Positions 1-8,384 of a stretch of 64,000 bases of DNA are shown piece after piece. This stretch comes from Microbacterium sp. (GTDB lineage: Bacteria; Actinomycetota; Actinomycetes; Actinomycetales; Microbacteriaceae). A program made the position numbers and the translations under genes. Location: the NCBI GenBank assembly GCA_019510305.1, contig JAEKKN010000024.1, positions 1 through 64,000 of the forward strand, in the 5' to 3' direction. The stretch's first letter is position 1; each line of letters opens with the position of its first letter. The notes beneath the pieces are model-generated. The model ran no database searches, was not told the DNA's origin, and saw only the letters and a program-made list of their open reading frames with translations.

Positions 1-898
1 CGAAGCGCCCGCGGACGTAGCTGAGGATCTGCGTCGCGACGGCGACGCCGGCGGCCACGAGGGCGAGTCCGATGAGCACCCAGCTGGTCTTGCCCGTGGC
101 GACGTAGAGCATCGCGACGAACATGCCGAAGATGAGGGTTCCGGTGCCGAGGTCGCGCTGGAACACGATGATGCCGAGCGAGATGACCCAGACGACGAGG
201 ACCGGGCCGAGCTCGCGCATGCGCGGCCACGTGATGCCGAGGAACCGCGTTCCCACCGAGGTGAGGCTCTCGCGGGTACGCACGAGGTAGCCGGCGAAGA
301 AGACGGCGAGGCAGAGTTTCGCGATCTCACCGGGCTGGAACGAGATGAATCCCCCGAGCGACACCCAGACGGCGGCGTTCGCCTCGTCGACGCGGAGCCC
401 GGGGACGAACGGGAGCAGCAGCAGAACGATGCCGGTGAGGCCGAAGATGTAGGTGTACCGGAACAGCACGCGATAGTTGCGCAGCAGGATGACGACTGCG
501 ATCGCCCCGGCGAGCGAGATCGCCGTCCACGCCAGCTGCTTCGTCGAGTAGGCATCCCACCCTGTGTAGGCCTTCGCGATGTCGATGCGGTAGATCATCG
601 CGATGCCGAGTCCCGTGAGCAGCGTCGCGATCGGCAGCACGAAGGGGTCGGCGTCGCGGGCGACCACGCGCAGCACGATGTGCAGCGCGAAGGCGAGGGC
701 GGCCAGGCCACCGCCGATCGCGAGGATCATCGGGTCGATCACGCCGAGGGCACCCAGCTGCACCAGGGTCAGAGAGGCACCGCTGATCACGGTGGCGAAC
801 AACAGCAGACCGAATTCGCGGTTTCGCTGCGTCTGCGGCATCCGGATGCTGCGGAGCGCCTTGATGACGCTGGTGTCGGCGGCGACGTCGGTGCTCAT
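1..898 (-). CDS. rodA: FtsW/RodA/SpoVE-family peptidoglycan glycosyltransferase (3' end outside window)
   Basis: A SEDS-family membrane glycosyltransferase that polymerises lipid II for cell-wall elongation or division. The visible 299 residues hold many hydrophobic segments and the family signature around 'WVSLGGFISFQPGEIAKL'. The ATG at 898 overlaps the upstream phosphatase stop as ATGA, so the two are co-translated. The order fhaA-fhaB-pstP-rodA matches the conserved actinobacterial envelope and division cluster, where penicillin-binding protein and Ser/Thr kinase genes normally follow, here beyond the left edge. RodA rather than FtsW is inferred from that context. The C-terminus is not visible. 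Confidence 0.9.
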   Translation of the reverse strand, partial: MSTDVAADTSVIKALRSIRMPQTQRNREFGLLLFATVISGASLTLVQLGALGVIDPMILAIGGGLAALAFALHIVLRVVARDADPFVLPIATLLTGLGIAMIYRIDIAKAYTGWDAYSTKQLAWTAISLAGAIAVVILLRNYRVLFRYTYIFGLTGIVLLLLPFVPGLRVDEANAAVWVSLGGFISFQPGEIAKLCLAVFFAGYLVRTRESLTSVGTRFLGITWPRMRELGPVLVVWVISLGIIVFQRDLGTGTLIFGMFVAMLYVATGKTSWVLIGLALVAAGVAVATQILSYVRGRF

Positions 899-2193
899 CC
901 TGCACCCTCCGTCGGTGTCGGCACGGGTGTCGGCAGCGGGGTCTGCGTCTGCTGCGAGGTGATCGCGTCAGCGCCGGCCTGCAGGCGGGCGACGATCGCC
1001 TCGGCATCCGACAGCGAGCGAGCCGTGATCGTGCGTTCGACCGAGAGGCGCTGGTACTCCGGCAGGTCGGCGAGCAGGATTTCGGTGTCGCGCAGCGGCG
1101 TCGAGAGCGTGATCGGCCCGATGTTCTGCTGCACGCCCTGGAAGATCACGACGCTGTCGTCGTCGGCGCCGATGAAGTAGCGCGTCTGGGTCCAGCTGTA
1201 GGCCGCGAAGGCCGCGATGCCGAGCATGACCAGCACCACGAGCATCCCGGCGATCCAGCCCAGGCGTCGCCGCTTGGCGCGTCGGCGGTCCTCTTCGATG
1301 AGCTCCTCGAGGTACTCGGGTGCCGGTTCGAAGTGGCTGGGCTCGTTCGCCGCCTGGCGCACGGGGTGCAGCCAGTTGCTGAGCGCCGAGCGGGCCGCGG
1401 GGATCGTGATGTTCGCCGGGTTCGAGGCCGATCCGACGATGGTCGGGGTGCCCGAGGAGATCGCGTGCTGACCGCCGACGTCGACGAGCACCATCGTGAC
1501 GTTGTCGGGGGCTCCGCCGTCGAGCGCCTGCTTGAGCAGGGTGTCGGCCGTGCGACCGGGAGCGGCGCCCATGCGCATCGCCTTGAGGATGTGCGCTTCG
1601 TCGACCACACCGGAGAGCCCGTCGGAGCACAGCAGCCAGCGGTCGCCCGGCTGGGTGTGCATGACGAACATGTCGAGCTCGGGGTCGGCGTCCATGTCGC
1701 TGAGCACGCGCATCAGCACCGAGCGGCGCGGGTGATAACGCGCCTCCTCCGGGGTGATGCGGCCCGAGTCGACGAGCCGCTGCACGAAGGTGTGGTCGGC
1801 GGTGATCTGGGTGAGCGCGTCGTCGCGGTAGAGGTAGATGCGCGAGTCGCCGATGTGGCCGATGACGGCGTAGTCGTCGACCATGATGATCGCGCTGAGA
1901 GTGGTGCCGAGTCCGGCGAGCTCTGGACGTTCCTTGGCCGCGCGGATCAGATCGCCGGCAGCCGTGGTCGCGGCGGCCTGCAGCGATGCCTGCGCGTCAT
2001 CGGTCGACGCGTAGACCTGGTCGAGCGGCTCCATGCGGTGGATCGCGATGCTCGAGGCGACGTCGCCGCCCGCGTGGCCGCCCATGCCGTCGGCGACGAC
2101 GAACAGGTTCGCTCCGGAGTATCCGGAGTCCTGGTTGTTGGAGCGGACCTTCCCGGTGTGGGAGATCGCGACGCTCGAGCCCTCGAAGACCAT
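895..2193 (-). CDS. pstP: PP2C-family Ser/Thr protein phosphatase, membrane anchored
   Basis: Phosphatase that counteracts the Pkn Ser/Thr kinases regulating cell-wall synthesis. It has 432 residues. The catalytic domain (about 1-240) carries 'RSNNQD' at 17-22, 'VADGMGGHAGGD' at 33-44, 'CSDGLSG' at 189-195 and 'APDNVT' at 228-233, which supply the metal-binding aspartates. A basic stretch 'RRRAKRRR' (303-310) precedes one transmembrane helix at about 311-333, and the remaining ~95 residues are predicted to be extracytoplasmic and end in a Pro/Thr-rich tail. It lies 12 bp downstream of fhaB and overlaps rodA by 4 bp. Identification is firm from domain plus context. Confidence 0.95.
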   Translation of the reverse strand: MVFEGSSVAISHTGKVRSNNQDSGYSGANLFVVADGMGGHAGGDVASSIAIHRMEPLDQVYASTDDAQASLQAAATTAAGDLIRAAKERPELAGLGTTLSAIIMVDDYAVIGHIGDSRIYLYRDDALTQITADHTFVQRLVDSGRITPEEARYHPRRSVLMRVLSDMDADPELDMFVMHTQPGDRWLLCSDGLSGVVDEAHILKAMRMGAAPGRTADTLLKQALDGGAPDNVTMVLVDVGGQHAISSGTPTIVGSASNPANITIPAARSALSNWLHPVRQAANEPSHFEPAPEYLEELIEEDRRRAKRRRLGWIAGMLVVLVMLGIAAFAAYSWTQTRYFIGADDDSVVIFQGVQQNIGPITLSTPLRDTEILLADLPEYQRLSVERTITARSLSDAEAIVARLQAGADAITSQQTQTPLPTPVPTPTEGAG

Positions 2194-2205
2194 GCGTACG
2201 GGGCC

Positions 2206-2712
2206 TTACGCTCTCAGCTCGAATGTCGTGGCGCCCACCTTGATGGGCGTGCCGAGGGAGAGCGAGACGGCGGCGCCGGTGACGCGCTTGCCGTTCACGT
2301 AGGTGCCGTTCGTGGAGTCGAGGTCTTCGATCGTCCAGGTGTCTCCACGGAGCACGAGCCGCGCGTGATGGCTGGAGGTGTAGTCGTCGCGGATCACCAG
2401 CGCCGACTCGCTCGAGCGTCCGATCGACAGGCTCTCGCCCGTGACGGGCAGCTCGAGGCCGGCCTTGGGGCCGGAGGTGATCACGAGTCGCTTGGCGGTC
2501 GCGACCGTGGCGGGGCCGGTCGAGGGCCTCGCGGATGCCGGCTTCGATGCCGCCGGTGCGGGTGCCGGGACCGCCGCAGCCTGGTCGGCCGGGAGCTTTC
2601 GCACCTTCACCCCGAAGAGGTCGGCGCGAAGCGAGTAGACGACGGCGAACACGAAGAACCACAGCAGCAGGAGGAATCCGAGCCGCAGCAGGAGAAGAGG
2701 AAGCTCGGCCAT
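2206..2712 (-). CDS. fhaB: FHA-domain protein with N-terminal membrane anchor
   Basis: Phosphothreonine-reading adaptor of the cell-division and envelope signalling cluster (FhaB/FipA type). It has 168 residues: a hydrophobic N-terminal helix (about 5-27), a Pro/Ala linker (40-70) and one FHA domain (about 75-165). The FHA core residues are visible as 'IGRS' (97-100), 'SSHHARLV' (113-120) and 'DSTNGTYVNG' (132-141). Its ATG at 2712 shares one base with the fhaA stop codon, so the two are translationally coupled. Confidence 0.93.
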   Translation of the reverse strand: MAELPLLLLRLGFLLLLWFFVFAVVYSLRADLFGVKVRKLPADQAAAVPAPAPAASKPASARPSTGPATVATAKRLVITSGPKAGLELPVTGESLSIGRSSESALVIRDDYTSSHHARLVLRGDTWTIEDLDSTNGTYVNGKRVTGAAVSLSLGTPIKVGATTFELRA

Positions 2713-3437
2713 CAGATCACTCCGAAGGCGCGGGTCGCGTCGTCGTCGCGCGGCCGCGCGGGCCGTGCGGGAGCGGTGATCGGAACGATCTTGAAGACGA
2801 GGTCGGTGCGACCGATCGTGATGGTCGTGTCGGTCGGCAGGGCCGCCTCGCGGAGCTTCTCGCCGTTGACCTTGGTGCCGTTGGTCGAACCCAGATCACG
2901 CATCATCGCGCGCTCGCCGTCCCACAGGATCTCGACGTGCTTGCGGCTGGATCCGGCATCGGAGATCGTGATGTCGGCATCCGATCCGCGTCCGACGATG
3001 GTCCGAGCGCGGGTGAGCGCGTGGCGGCGTCCGTCGACGTCGACCACGGCCTGCCAGCTGACCCGGCCCTCGACCGTGCCCGAGGTCACGCGGACGGTGC
3101 CCGTGGTGATGCTCTCGTCTGCTTCGAGCGAGATCGAAAGAGGGCCGGAGAAGCTGTAGCCCTGGGACTTCGCGTGCGTGGTGAGGAGCGCGTGGAGCTC
3201 ATCGGTCAGTGCTCCGCCCAGTGCCAGCATCCGCTCCGCATCGTCGGGGCTGAGCCGCGCGACGTAGTTGTTGGGCGTGATGATGCGGTCGCGGCTGACC
3301 ACAGCGGCCTTCGTGTCCGCCTCGCGCCGCAGCGCCGAGGCGATCTCGACGGGCTGGATGCCGCTGCGGAAGGTCTTCGCGAACGCGCTGTTCACTGCGC
3401 GCTCGAGACCCTTCTCAAAGCTGTCAAGTAGTCCCAC
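2712..3437 (-). CDS. fhaA: FhaA: DUF3662 plus FHA domain protein
   Basis: Regulatory adaptor that in mycobacteria binds phosphorylated MviN and controls peptidoglycan synthesis. I start it at the GTG at 3437 (241 residues, 'VGLLDSFEKGLERAV'). That codon follows AGAGGAG at normal spacing and reproduces the canonical FhaA N-terminus; a longer open frame upstream to 3584 reads unlike protein. Residues 1-115 form the DUF3662 domain. The C-terminal FHA domain shows 'IVGRGSDADITI', 'SSRKHVEI' and 'DLGSTNGTKVNG'. A candidate -10 (TACGAT, minus strand 3475-3470) would give a leader of about 25 nt. It is the first gene of the visible fhaA-fhaB-pstP-rodA operon. Confidence 0.92.
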   Translation of the reverse strand: MGLLDSFEKGLERAVNSAFAKTFRSGIQPVEIASALRREADTKAAVVSRDRIITPNNYVARLSPDDAERMLALGGALTDELHALLTTHAKSQGYSFSGPLSISLEADESITTGTVRVTSGTVEGRVSWQAVVDVDGRRHALTRARTIVGRGSDADITISDAGSSRKHVEILWDGERAMMRDLGSTNGTKVNGEKLREAALPTDTTITIGRTDLVFKIVPITAPARPARPRDDDATRAFGVI

Positions 3438-3673
3438 TGGGCTCCTCTGGCATGCCGACCGGTGGGTACATCGTAGCCAGGTGTCCTGAGTGAACGCCGT
3501 TGCGCGGCGGATTCCTGGACGGCGTCGGGGGTTGTGCCGGGTTGCGAGATCGGGGTTTCGGGACGACCTCCGGCGCGGCAACACGGGTCTCGCGGGGTTC
3601 GTCGCGCCGAGTTTTCGCCGGGCCGGAACGCGTGATATCTTTGGGAAGTTGAGTTCTTCGGAGCGAGACGCTC

Positions 3674-3756
3674 GCGCGAGTGGCGGAATGGTAGACGCGC
3701 TGGCTTCAGGTGCCAGTGTCCTTATGGACGTGGGGGTTCAAGTCCCCCCTCGCGCA
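3674..3756 (+). tRNA. tRNA-Leu (CAG anticodon)
   Basis: A full cloverleaf can be drawn. The acceptor stem pairs GCGCGAG (3674-3680) with CTCGCGC (3749-3755), and A3756 is the discriminator. The anticodon stem CTGGC/GCCAG encloses TTCAGGT, giving anticodon CAG, which reads CUG. The long variable arm (TGTCCTTATGGACG region) is typical of class II tRNA-Leu. The T-arm is GGGGG-TTCAAGT-CCCCC. CCA is not encoded: the next bases are CAG. Confidence 0.97.
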
Positions 3757-3762
3757 CAGCGA

Positions 3763-3800
3763 GAAGAAGACCCGGTCTGATGACCGGGTCTTCTTCGTTT
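3763..3800 (+). terminator. Intrinsic terminator after tRNA-Leu
   Basis: A perfect 15-bp stem (3763-3777 with 3782-3796), a TGAT loop and then GTTT. It starts 7 bp after the tRNA 3' end. Confidence 0.92.
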
Positions 3801-3847
3801 AAGGGCTGCTGTGCGCTTCCCTACGCTCCCCAGGTAGCGTCTCTCTC

Positions 3848-4456
3848 ATGACCTCCCCGTGGTTGCCGAAGCCGACTCTGCACGGCGATCGCGTGACGCT
3901 GCGTCCGTTCACGGCGGCGGATGCCGAGGCGATGGGCATCATCCTCGCCGATCCCGACGTGCTCAGGCTCACGGGTTCGGTCACCTCGAGCGCCGAGATC
4001 GAGCAGGCGAGTCCCCTCCCTGACGAACGCACGCGTGACTGGTATGCGACCCGCGCCGGGGTCGACGAGCGCCTCGATCTGGCCATCATCGACAGTGCGA
4101 CCGGCGCACTCGTCGGAGAGGTCGTGCTCAACGACTACGACGCCAACAGCAGCTCGGCGAACTTCCGCACGCTCATCGGGCCGGACGGCCGCGGCCGAGG
4201 CCTCGGCACCGAGGCCGCCCGGCTGATCATCGGCTACGGATTCGAGAAGATCGGCCTGCACCGGATCGGCCTCGACGTGTACGCGGTCAACCCGCGGGCC
4301 CAGCACGTCTACGAGAGCGTCGGCTTCGTCGTCGAGGGGATCAAGCGCGACGCCTTCGCCTTCGACGGCGAGTACGTCGACGAGGTGTGGATGTCGATCC
4401 TCGCCGACGAATGGGCGGCGCACCGCGGGCGGCCCGGGTTGGCCGCGCGAGGCTGA
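3848..4456 (+). CDS. GNAT-family N-acetyltransferase, RimJ/RimL-like
   Basis: Predicted acetyl-CoA-dependent acetyltransferase of 202 residues. Its N-terminus 'VTLRPFTAADAEAMG' is typical of RimJ/RimL-type GNAT proteins. The acetyl-CoA pyrophosphate loop is seen at 'GRGRGLGTEAARL' (Q/RxxGxG/A motif). The later 'GLHRIGLDVYAVNPRAQHVYESVGF' region matches motif B and is quoted here only in outline. The substrate cannot be told from sequence; ribosomal protein, another protein N-terminus or a small amine are all possible. It is monocistronic, starting about 48 bp after the tRNA terminator. Confidence 0.85.
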   Translation: MTSPWLPKPTLHGDRVTLRPFTAADAEAMGIILADPDVLRLTGSVTSSAEIEQASPLPDERTRDWYATRAGVDERLDLAIIDSATGALVGEVVLNDYDANSSSANFRTLIGPDGRGRGLGTEAARLIIGYGFEKIGLHRIGLDVYAVNPRAQHVYESVGFVVEGIKRDAFAFDGEYVDEVWMSILADEWAAHRGRPGLAARG

Positions 4457-4502
4457 CGAGTCGAAGGCCGCTTGAGTGCGTCCCGTCGAAGACTCGCGCT
4501 GA

Positions 4503-4565
4503 TTAACCGCTTGACCAATCGCTACAGCCCCCGCTAGCATCGTGCGTAACCGATTAACCAATGGC
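4503..4565 (+). promoter_or_regulatory. Promoter with two LacI-type operator repeats upstream of the GH32 gene
   Basis: A sigma70-like promoter reads TTGACC (4511-4516), 18 bp, TAGCAT (4535-4540). Two 20-bp direct copies matching at 16 of 20 positions lie at 4503-4522 (over the -35) and 4546-4565 (over the start point). Their starts are 43 bp apart, about four helical turns. Each copy contains TAACCG followed by TTRACC, an imperfect palindrome centred on CG as is usual for LacI/GalR operators. The likely regulator is the LacI protein at 9195-10211. Confidence 0.65.
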
Positions 4566-4577
4566 GATAGGACGGGA

Positions 4578-6050
4578 ATGGACCAGCGAGGGTTCTACCA
4601 ACCGGAAGACGGATGGGTCGGGGATGTCATCCCCTGGCAGGAAGACGGCGTCTTCCACCTCTTCTACCTGCACGAGACGCGACGCACCCCCAAAGAGGGG
4701 ATGCCGTGGCACCGCATCACGACGGAGAATCTCGTCGACTTCGCCGAGCAGGGCGAGGCCATCGCGTCCGCCGGCCACGACGCCGACGACTTCAACATCT
4801 ACACCGGCAGCATCGTGCAGGGCGGCGACGGCGTGCACCACGCCTTCTACACGGGTCAGAATCCCGACCGTCGCGGGGCTGACGGACTGCCGCTGCAGCT
4901 CGTCATGCACGCGACCAGCCATGACGGCATGGCCACGTGGCAGCGTCACCCCGAGCACACCTTCGGTGCGACGGCCGGCTACGAGACGGCCGACTGGCGC
5001 GACCCCTTCGTCTTCCGCGACGAGGAACGCGGGGTCTGGCGGATGCTCATCACCGCCCGCCATGTCGACGGTCCCACCCGTCGTCGCGGCGTCGTCGCGC
5101 AGTGCATCTCGCACGACCTCGTCACCTGGGAGCCGGTAGCACCGTTCTGGGACCCGCGCCGAGGCGTCGCCCACGAATGCCCCGAGGTCTTCCAATGGGG
5201 CGACTGGTGGTATCTCGTCGCCTCCGAGTTCAGCGACTCCTTCACGACCCGCTACCGGATGTCACGCTCCGTCGACGGGCCCTGGATCGTGCCGGAGCAC
5301 GACACCCTCGACGGCCGCGCGTTCTACGCCGCCAAGTCCGCAGCACGCGGAGACCGCCGACTGTTCTTCGGCTGGATCGCCTCCCGCGAGGGCTCGATCG
5401 ATGACGGCGCCTGGCAATGGGCGGGAACGCTCTCTGTGATCGAAGCCGAGCAGCGCTCCGACGGAACCCTCGCGTTCCACCCGGCCGGCGAACTGCGTGA
5501 GACCTTCGGCACCGGCGCGGCCGCCCTCCCTGCGAACACTGTGCTCAGCGCCCCCGACGGCTACACGAGCGCGCTGACCGACGCCGACGCCCCCGATTCC
5601 TTCCGGCTCACCGCCGTGTTCGACATCGACGAGGGCACCCGCGAATGCGGAGTGCTGCTGCGTGCGAGCGCCGACGGCGACCGCGGGTACTCTCTCCGGC
5701 TCGAACCGCAGCGGGACCGCCTCGTCCTCGACCGCTGGCCCCGACGCTCGACCGGAACAGAGCAGTGGCAGATCTCGGGCGACGTGCCCTACGTGATCGA
5801 ACTCGAACGACCCGTCCACTTGCCGGCCGGTCGGCATGAGCTCGAGGTGATCGTCGATGGCGACCTCTGCGTGGCGACGGTCGACGACGCCGTCGTGCTC
5901 AGCACCCGCCTCTACGACCATCGCACCGGCCGGGTCGGTGCATTCGCCGGCGACGGCTCTGTCACCCTCGAGAGCTTCACGCTCCACGAACGCGCCGATC
6001 GCAGCATCCGCGCGGCCGAATCCGCCACGGCATCCGCAGTTCTGTCCTGA
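4578..6050 (+). CDS. Glycoside hydrolase family 32 beta-fructosidase, cytoplasmic
   Basis: Predicted to release fructose from imported fructosides. It has 490 residues and no signal peptide. A five-blade propeller (about 1-320) is followed by a beta-sandwich (about 340-485). Clan GH-J catalytic residues are visible: the nucleophile is probably Asp16 in 'GWVGDVIPW', which replaces the textbook WMNDPNG; RDP is at 141-143; the acid/base is Glu200 in 'HECP'. I start at ATG 4578, just after GGACGGG; an in-frame GTG at 4542 would place the start inside the promoter and operator. The next genes are the cognate sugar ABC transporter. The exact substrate (sucrose, inulin- or levan-type oligomers) is not determinable. 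Confidence 0.85.
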   Translation: MDQRGFYQPEDGWVGDVIPWQEDGVFHLFYLHETRRTPKEGMPWHRITTENLVDFAEQGEAIASAGHDADDFNIYTGSIVQGGDGVHHAFYTGQNPDRRGADGLPLQLVMHATSHDGMATWQRHPEHTFGATAGYETADWRDPFVFRDEERGVWRMLITARHVDGPTRRRGVVAQCISHDLVTWEPVAPFWDPRRGVAHECPEVFQWGDWWYLVASEFSDSFTTRYRMSRSVDGPWIVPEHDTLDGRAFYAAKSAARGDRRLFFGWIASREGSIDDGAWQWAGTLSVIEAEQRSDGTLAFHPAGELRETFGTGAAALPANTVLSAPDGYTSALTDADAPDSFRLTAVFDIDEGTRECGVLLRASADGDRGYSLRLEPQRDRLVLDRWPRRSTGTEQWQISGDVPYVIELERPVHLPAGRHELEVIVDGDLCVATVDDAVVLSTRLYDHRTGRVGAFAGDGSVTLESFTLHERADRSIRAAESATASAVLS

Positions 6051-6094
6051 CCGCACCACCAGTTACCCGCATCATGAATCGAAGGAGATTGACC

Positions 6095-7432
6095 ATGACC
6101 CGACCTGCGCGCAGGATGGCGTTCTTCGCCGCAGCCGCCGCGACCGCGATCGTCCTGTCCGGCTGCACGGGCGCCGCGACCGGCGCCGACCCGACCGACG
6201 TCGACCCCGAAGGCGAGATCGTCCCTCGTGAGATCTCGTGGCTGCTGTCGCGCCCTGCCGACGGCGGAGTGATCACCGCGATGGAGCAGATCGCCGACGA
6301 GTACGCCGCCGACCACCCCGGCTTCAAGCTCAACCTGATCACCACACCCGACCGCCCCTCGTACATCCAGAAGTACGAGACCCTGGCCGCGGCGAACAAG
6401 CTCCCTGAGCTGTTCGACACGGACGCGACCCCGTTCGCCCAGAAGCTCGCCGGGCAGGGTCGCATGGTCGACGTCGACCTGCTCCTCGACGACCTCGGCC
6501 TGTCCGACGACTACCGGGAGGCGGCTCTGAACTACCAGCGCTTCGACGACGGCTCGCTGTACATGGTGCCTTTCGAGTTCCAGCTCGAGTTCTTCTGGTA
6601 CAACACGGAGCTGTTCGAGAACGCCGGCGTGCAGGTCCCCGCGACGCTCGACGACTTTCCGAAGATGTGCACCGACCTCCGCGCTGCAGGCATCACACCC
6701 ATCGCCCTCGACGGCCAGGATCAGTGGCCGCTGGAGCGGTACATGGCGTACTACCCGTTCCGCCTCGAGGGCCCCGGCTACGTGCAGGACCTCAAGAACG
6801 GCAAGGCGAAGTTCTCCGATCCTGCCGGCCGTGCGGCCGCCGAGTGGCTGTACGAGCTGGGACAGGCCGGATGCTTCTCCGAGGGCTTCTCGGCGACCGG
6901 CTACGCCGACGCACAGGCGCAGTTCACGTCGGGGAAGGCGGCCGTCTACAACATCGGCACCTGGGAACTCGGCAACCTCGCGACCGACGCGCTCGATCCC
7001 GCCGTGCGTGATGCGGTCGACTACTTCACGCTGCCCACGATCGACGGCGCGGCCACTGCCGACAACGAGTACGTGACACCCTCGGGCATCGGCATGGCAG
7101 TGAACGCGAAGACCTACGACCCGCTCGTGCGGGACTTCCTCGCCTTCGCCCTCGAGCGGTACCCCGCACTCGTGGCGGAGACCGGCGCCTTCTCGCCGAC
7201 GTCGAACGTCGAGACGACAGTTCCCGCCGGCGCCACGCCGCTCTACACGAAGGCGCTCGAGCAGGCGAACGACGTCGGCTCGGCCATCGCGATGCCGTGG
7301 GACACCCAGCTCGACCCGGCGACCAACACCCGCCTGCAGCAGGAGCTCACCCTTCTGGTGCAGGGCGAGATCACGCCAGACCAGTTCATCGAGACCATGG
7401 ATGCCGCTCTCGCGGAGAACAGCGATGGCTGA
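6095..7432 (+). CDS. Sugar ABC transporter substrate-binding lipoprotein
   Basis: Extracellular solute-binding protein (family 1) that delivers oligosaccharide to the permeases downstream. It has 445 residues. A basic N-terminus, hydrophobic stretch and lipobox LSGC place the lipidated Cys at 24. I use the ATG at 6095, which follows GAAGGAG at correct spacing, rather than the in-frame ATG at 6074 with no site. The mature part has the usual Trp/Tyr-rich sugar-binding features ('QLEFFWYNTELFENAG', 'GTWELGN'). Its last 8 bases overlap the permease start. Fructo-oligosaccharide specificity is inferred from the GH32 neighbour. Confidence 0.9.
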   Translation: MTRPARRMAFFAAAAATAIVLSGCTGAATGADPTDVDPEGEIVPREISWLLSRPADGGVITAMEQIADEYAADHPGFKLNLITTPDRPSYIQKYETLAAANKLPELFDTDATPFAQKLAGQGRMVDVDLLLDDLGLSDDYREAALNYQRFDDGSLYMVPFEFQLEFFWYNTELFENAGVQVPATLDDFPKMCTDLRAAGITPIALDGQDQWPLERYMAYYPFRLEGPGYVQDLKNGKAKFSDPAGRAAAEWLYELGQAGCFSEGFSATGYADAQAQFTSGKAAVYNIGTWELGNLATDALDPAVRDAVDYFTLPTIDGAATADNEYVTPSGIGMAVNAKTYDPLVRDFLAFALERYPALVAETGAFSPTSNVETTVPAGATPLYTKALEQANDVGSAIAMPWDTQLDPATNTRLQQELTLLVQGEITPDQFIETMDAALAENSDG

Positions 7433-8384
7433 AGCCCTGACAGCCGAGGAGGGGGCGGTACGCCCGCGCCCGCCCCGGCGCTCCTCCCGCATGAGCACCT
7501 CGATGCTGCCGAGACGCTCGGCTCTGTCGGTCGCGGTGTTCCTCGTTCCGCCGCTGCTGCTGTACGGCGTCGCGGTTCTGCTGCCGATCCTGCAGTCGCT
7601 GGTGCTCAGCTTCTTCCGCTGGGACGGCATCACGGACATGCTCTTCGTCGGCATCGACAACTACATCAAGATGTTCATGCGCGACGACGTCTTCTGGATC
7701 GCGTTCGGCAACGCCCTCGGGTATCTCGCGATCTGCCTCGTGCTGCAGCTCGGCGGCGCGCTGGTCGTAGCCAGCCTGCTCACCGCGCTCCCTCGGGCGC
7801 GCGAGGTCGTGAAGACGCTCTACCTGCTTCCCGCGATCATCTCCACGGTCGCGATCGCCTTCCTGTTCCAGCGCATCTACTCGCTCGACCCGGTCGGCCT
7901 CATCAACCAGGTTCTCTCCTGGGTGGGGCTCGAGGGGCTGCAGACGGCGTGGCTCTCCACCGTGCAGACCGTGCTCGCGGCCGTGTCGATCCCCGAAGGC
8001 TGGCGCTTCACCGGCCTGTACATGCTGATCATCTACGCCGCGCTCATCTCGGTGCCGCAGGAGCTGGAAGAGGCGGCACGCCTGGACGGCGCCTCCTGGT
8101 GGCAGGTGTTCTGGCGCATCCGCTTCCCCCACATCCGCCCGGTGTGGATCACGACCACGATCATGGCGACGACCTTCGCCCTGCGCGGCTTCGACATCCC
8201 CTACCTGCTCACCGGCGGCGGACCAGGACAGGCATCCGAACTGCTCACCACGTACATGTACAAGACGGCGTTCGTGCATACCGACTACGGCTACGCCAGC
8301 GCGATCTCGGTGTTCATCGTGGTCGAGTGCCTCGTCGCCGTCGGACTCATCCTGCTCATGCTCCGTCGAAGGGACGACTCATGA
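7425..8384 (+). CDS. Sugar ABC transporter permease, MalF/UgpA type
   Basis: Inner-membrane permease of 319 residues with about six transmembrane helices. The cytoplasmic EAA loop, which docks the ATPase, is visible as 'EEAARLDGASWWQVFWRI'. I start at ATG 7425, preceded by GCGGAG and overlapping the binding-protein stop. Its own stop overlaps the next permease start as ATGA. No ATP-binding subunit is encoded in the cluster, so it presumably shares an MsiK-type ATPase encoded elsewhere, as is common in Actinobacteria. Confidence 0.92.
   Translation: MAEALTAEEGAVRPRPPRRSSRMSTSMLPRRSALSVAVFLVPPLLLYGVAVLLPILQSLVLSFFRWDGITDMLFVGIDNYIKMFMRDDVFWIAFGNALGYLAICLVLQLGGALVVASLLTALPRAREVVKTLYLLPAIISTVAIAFLFQRIYSLDPVGLINQVLSWVGLEGLQTAWLSTVQTVLAAVSIPEGWRFTGLYMLIIYAALISVPQELEEAARLDGASWWQVFWRIRFPHIRPVWITTTIMATTFALRGFDIPYLLTGGGPGQASELLTTYMYKTAFVHTDYGYASAISVFIVVECLVAVGLILLMLRRRDDS

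Noticed and set aside
3490..3780. Short plus-strand frame covering the tRNA-Leu
   Set aside because: It overlaps the tRNA completely and has no homology-like features.
6074..6094. Upstream ATG for the binding lipoprotein
   Set aside because: The ribosome-binding site GAAGGAG lies after it and fits the ATG at 6095, which also gives a normal lipoprotein signal.
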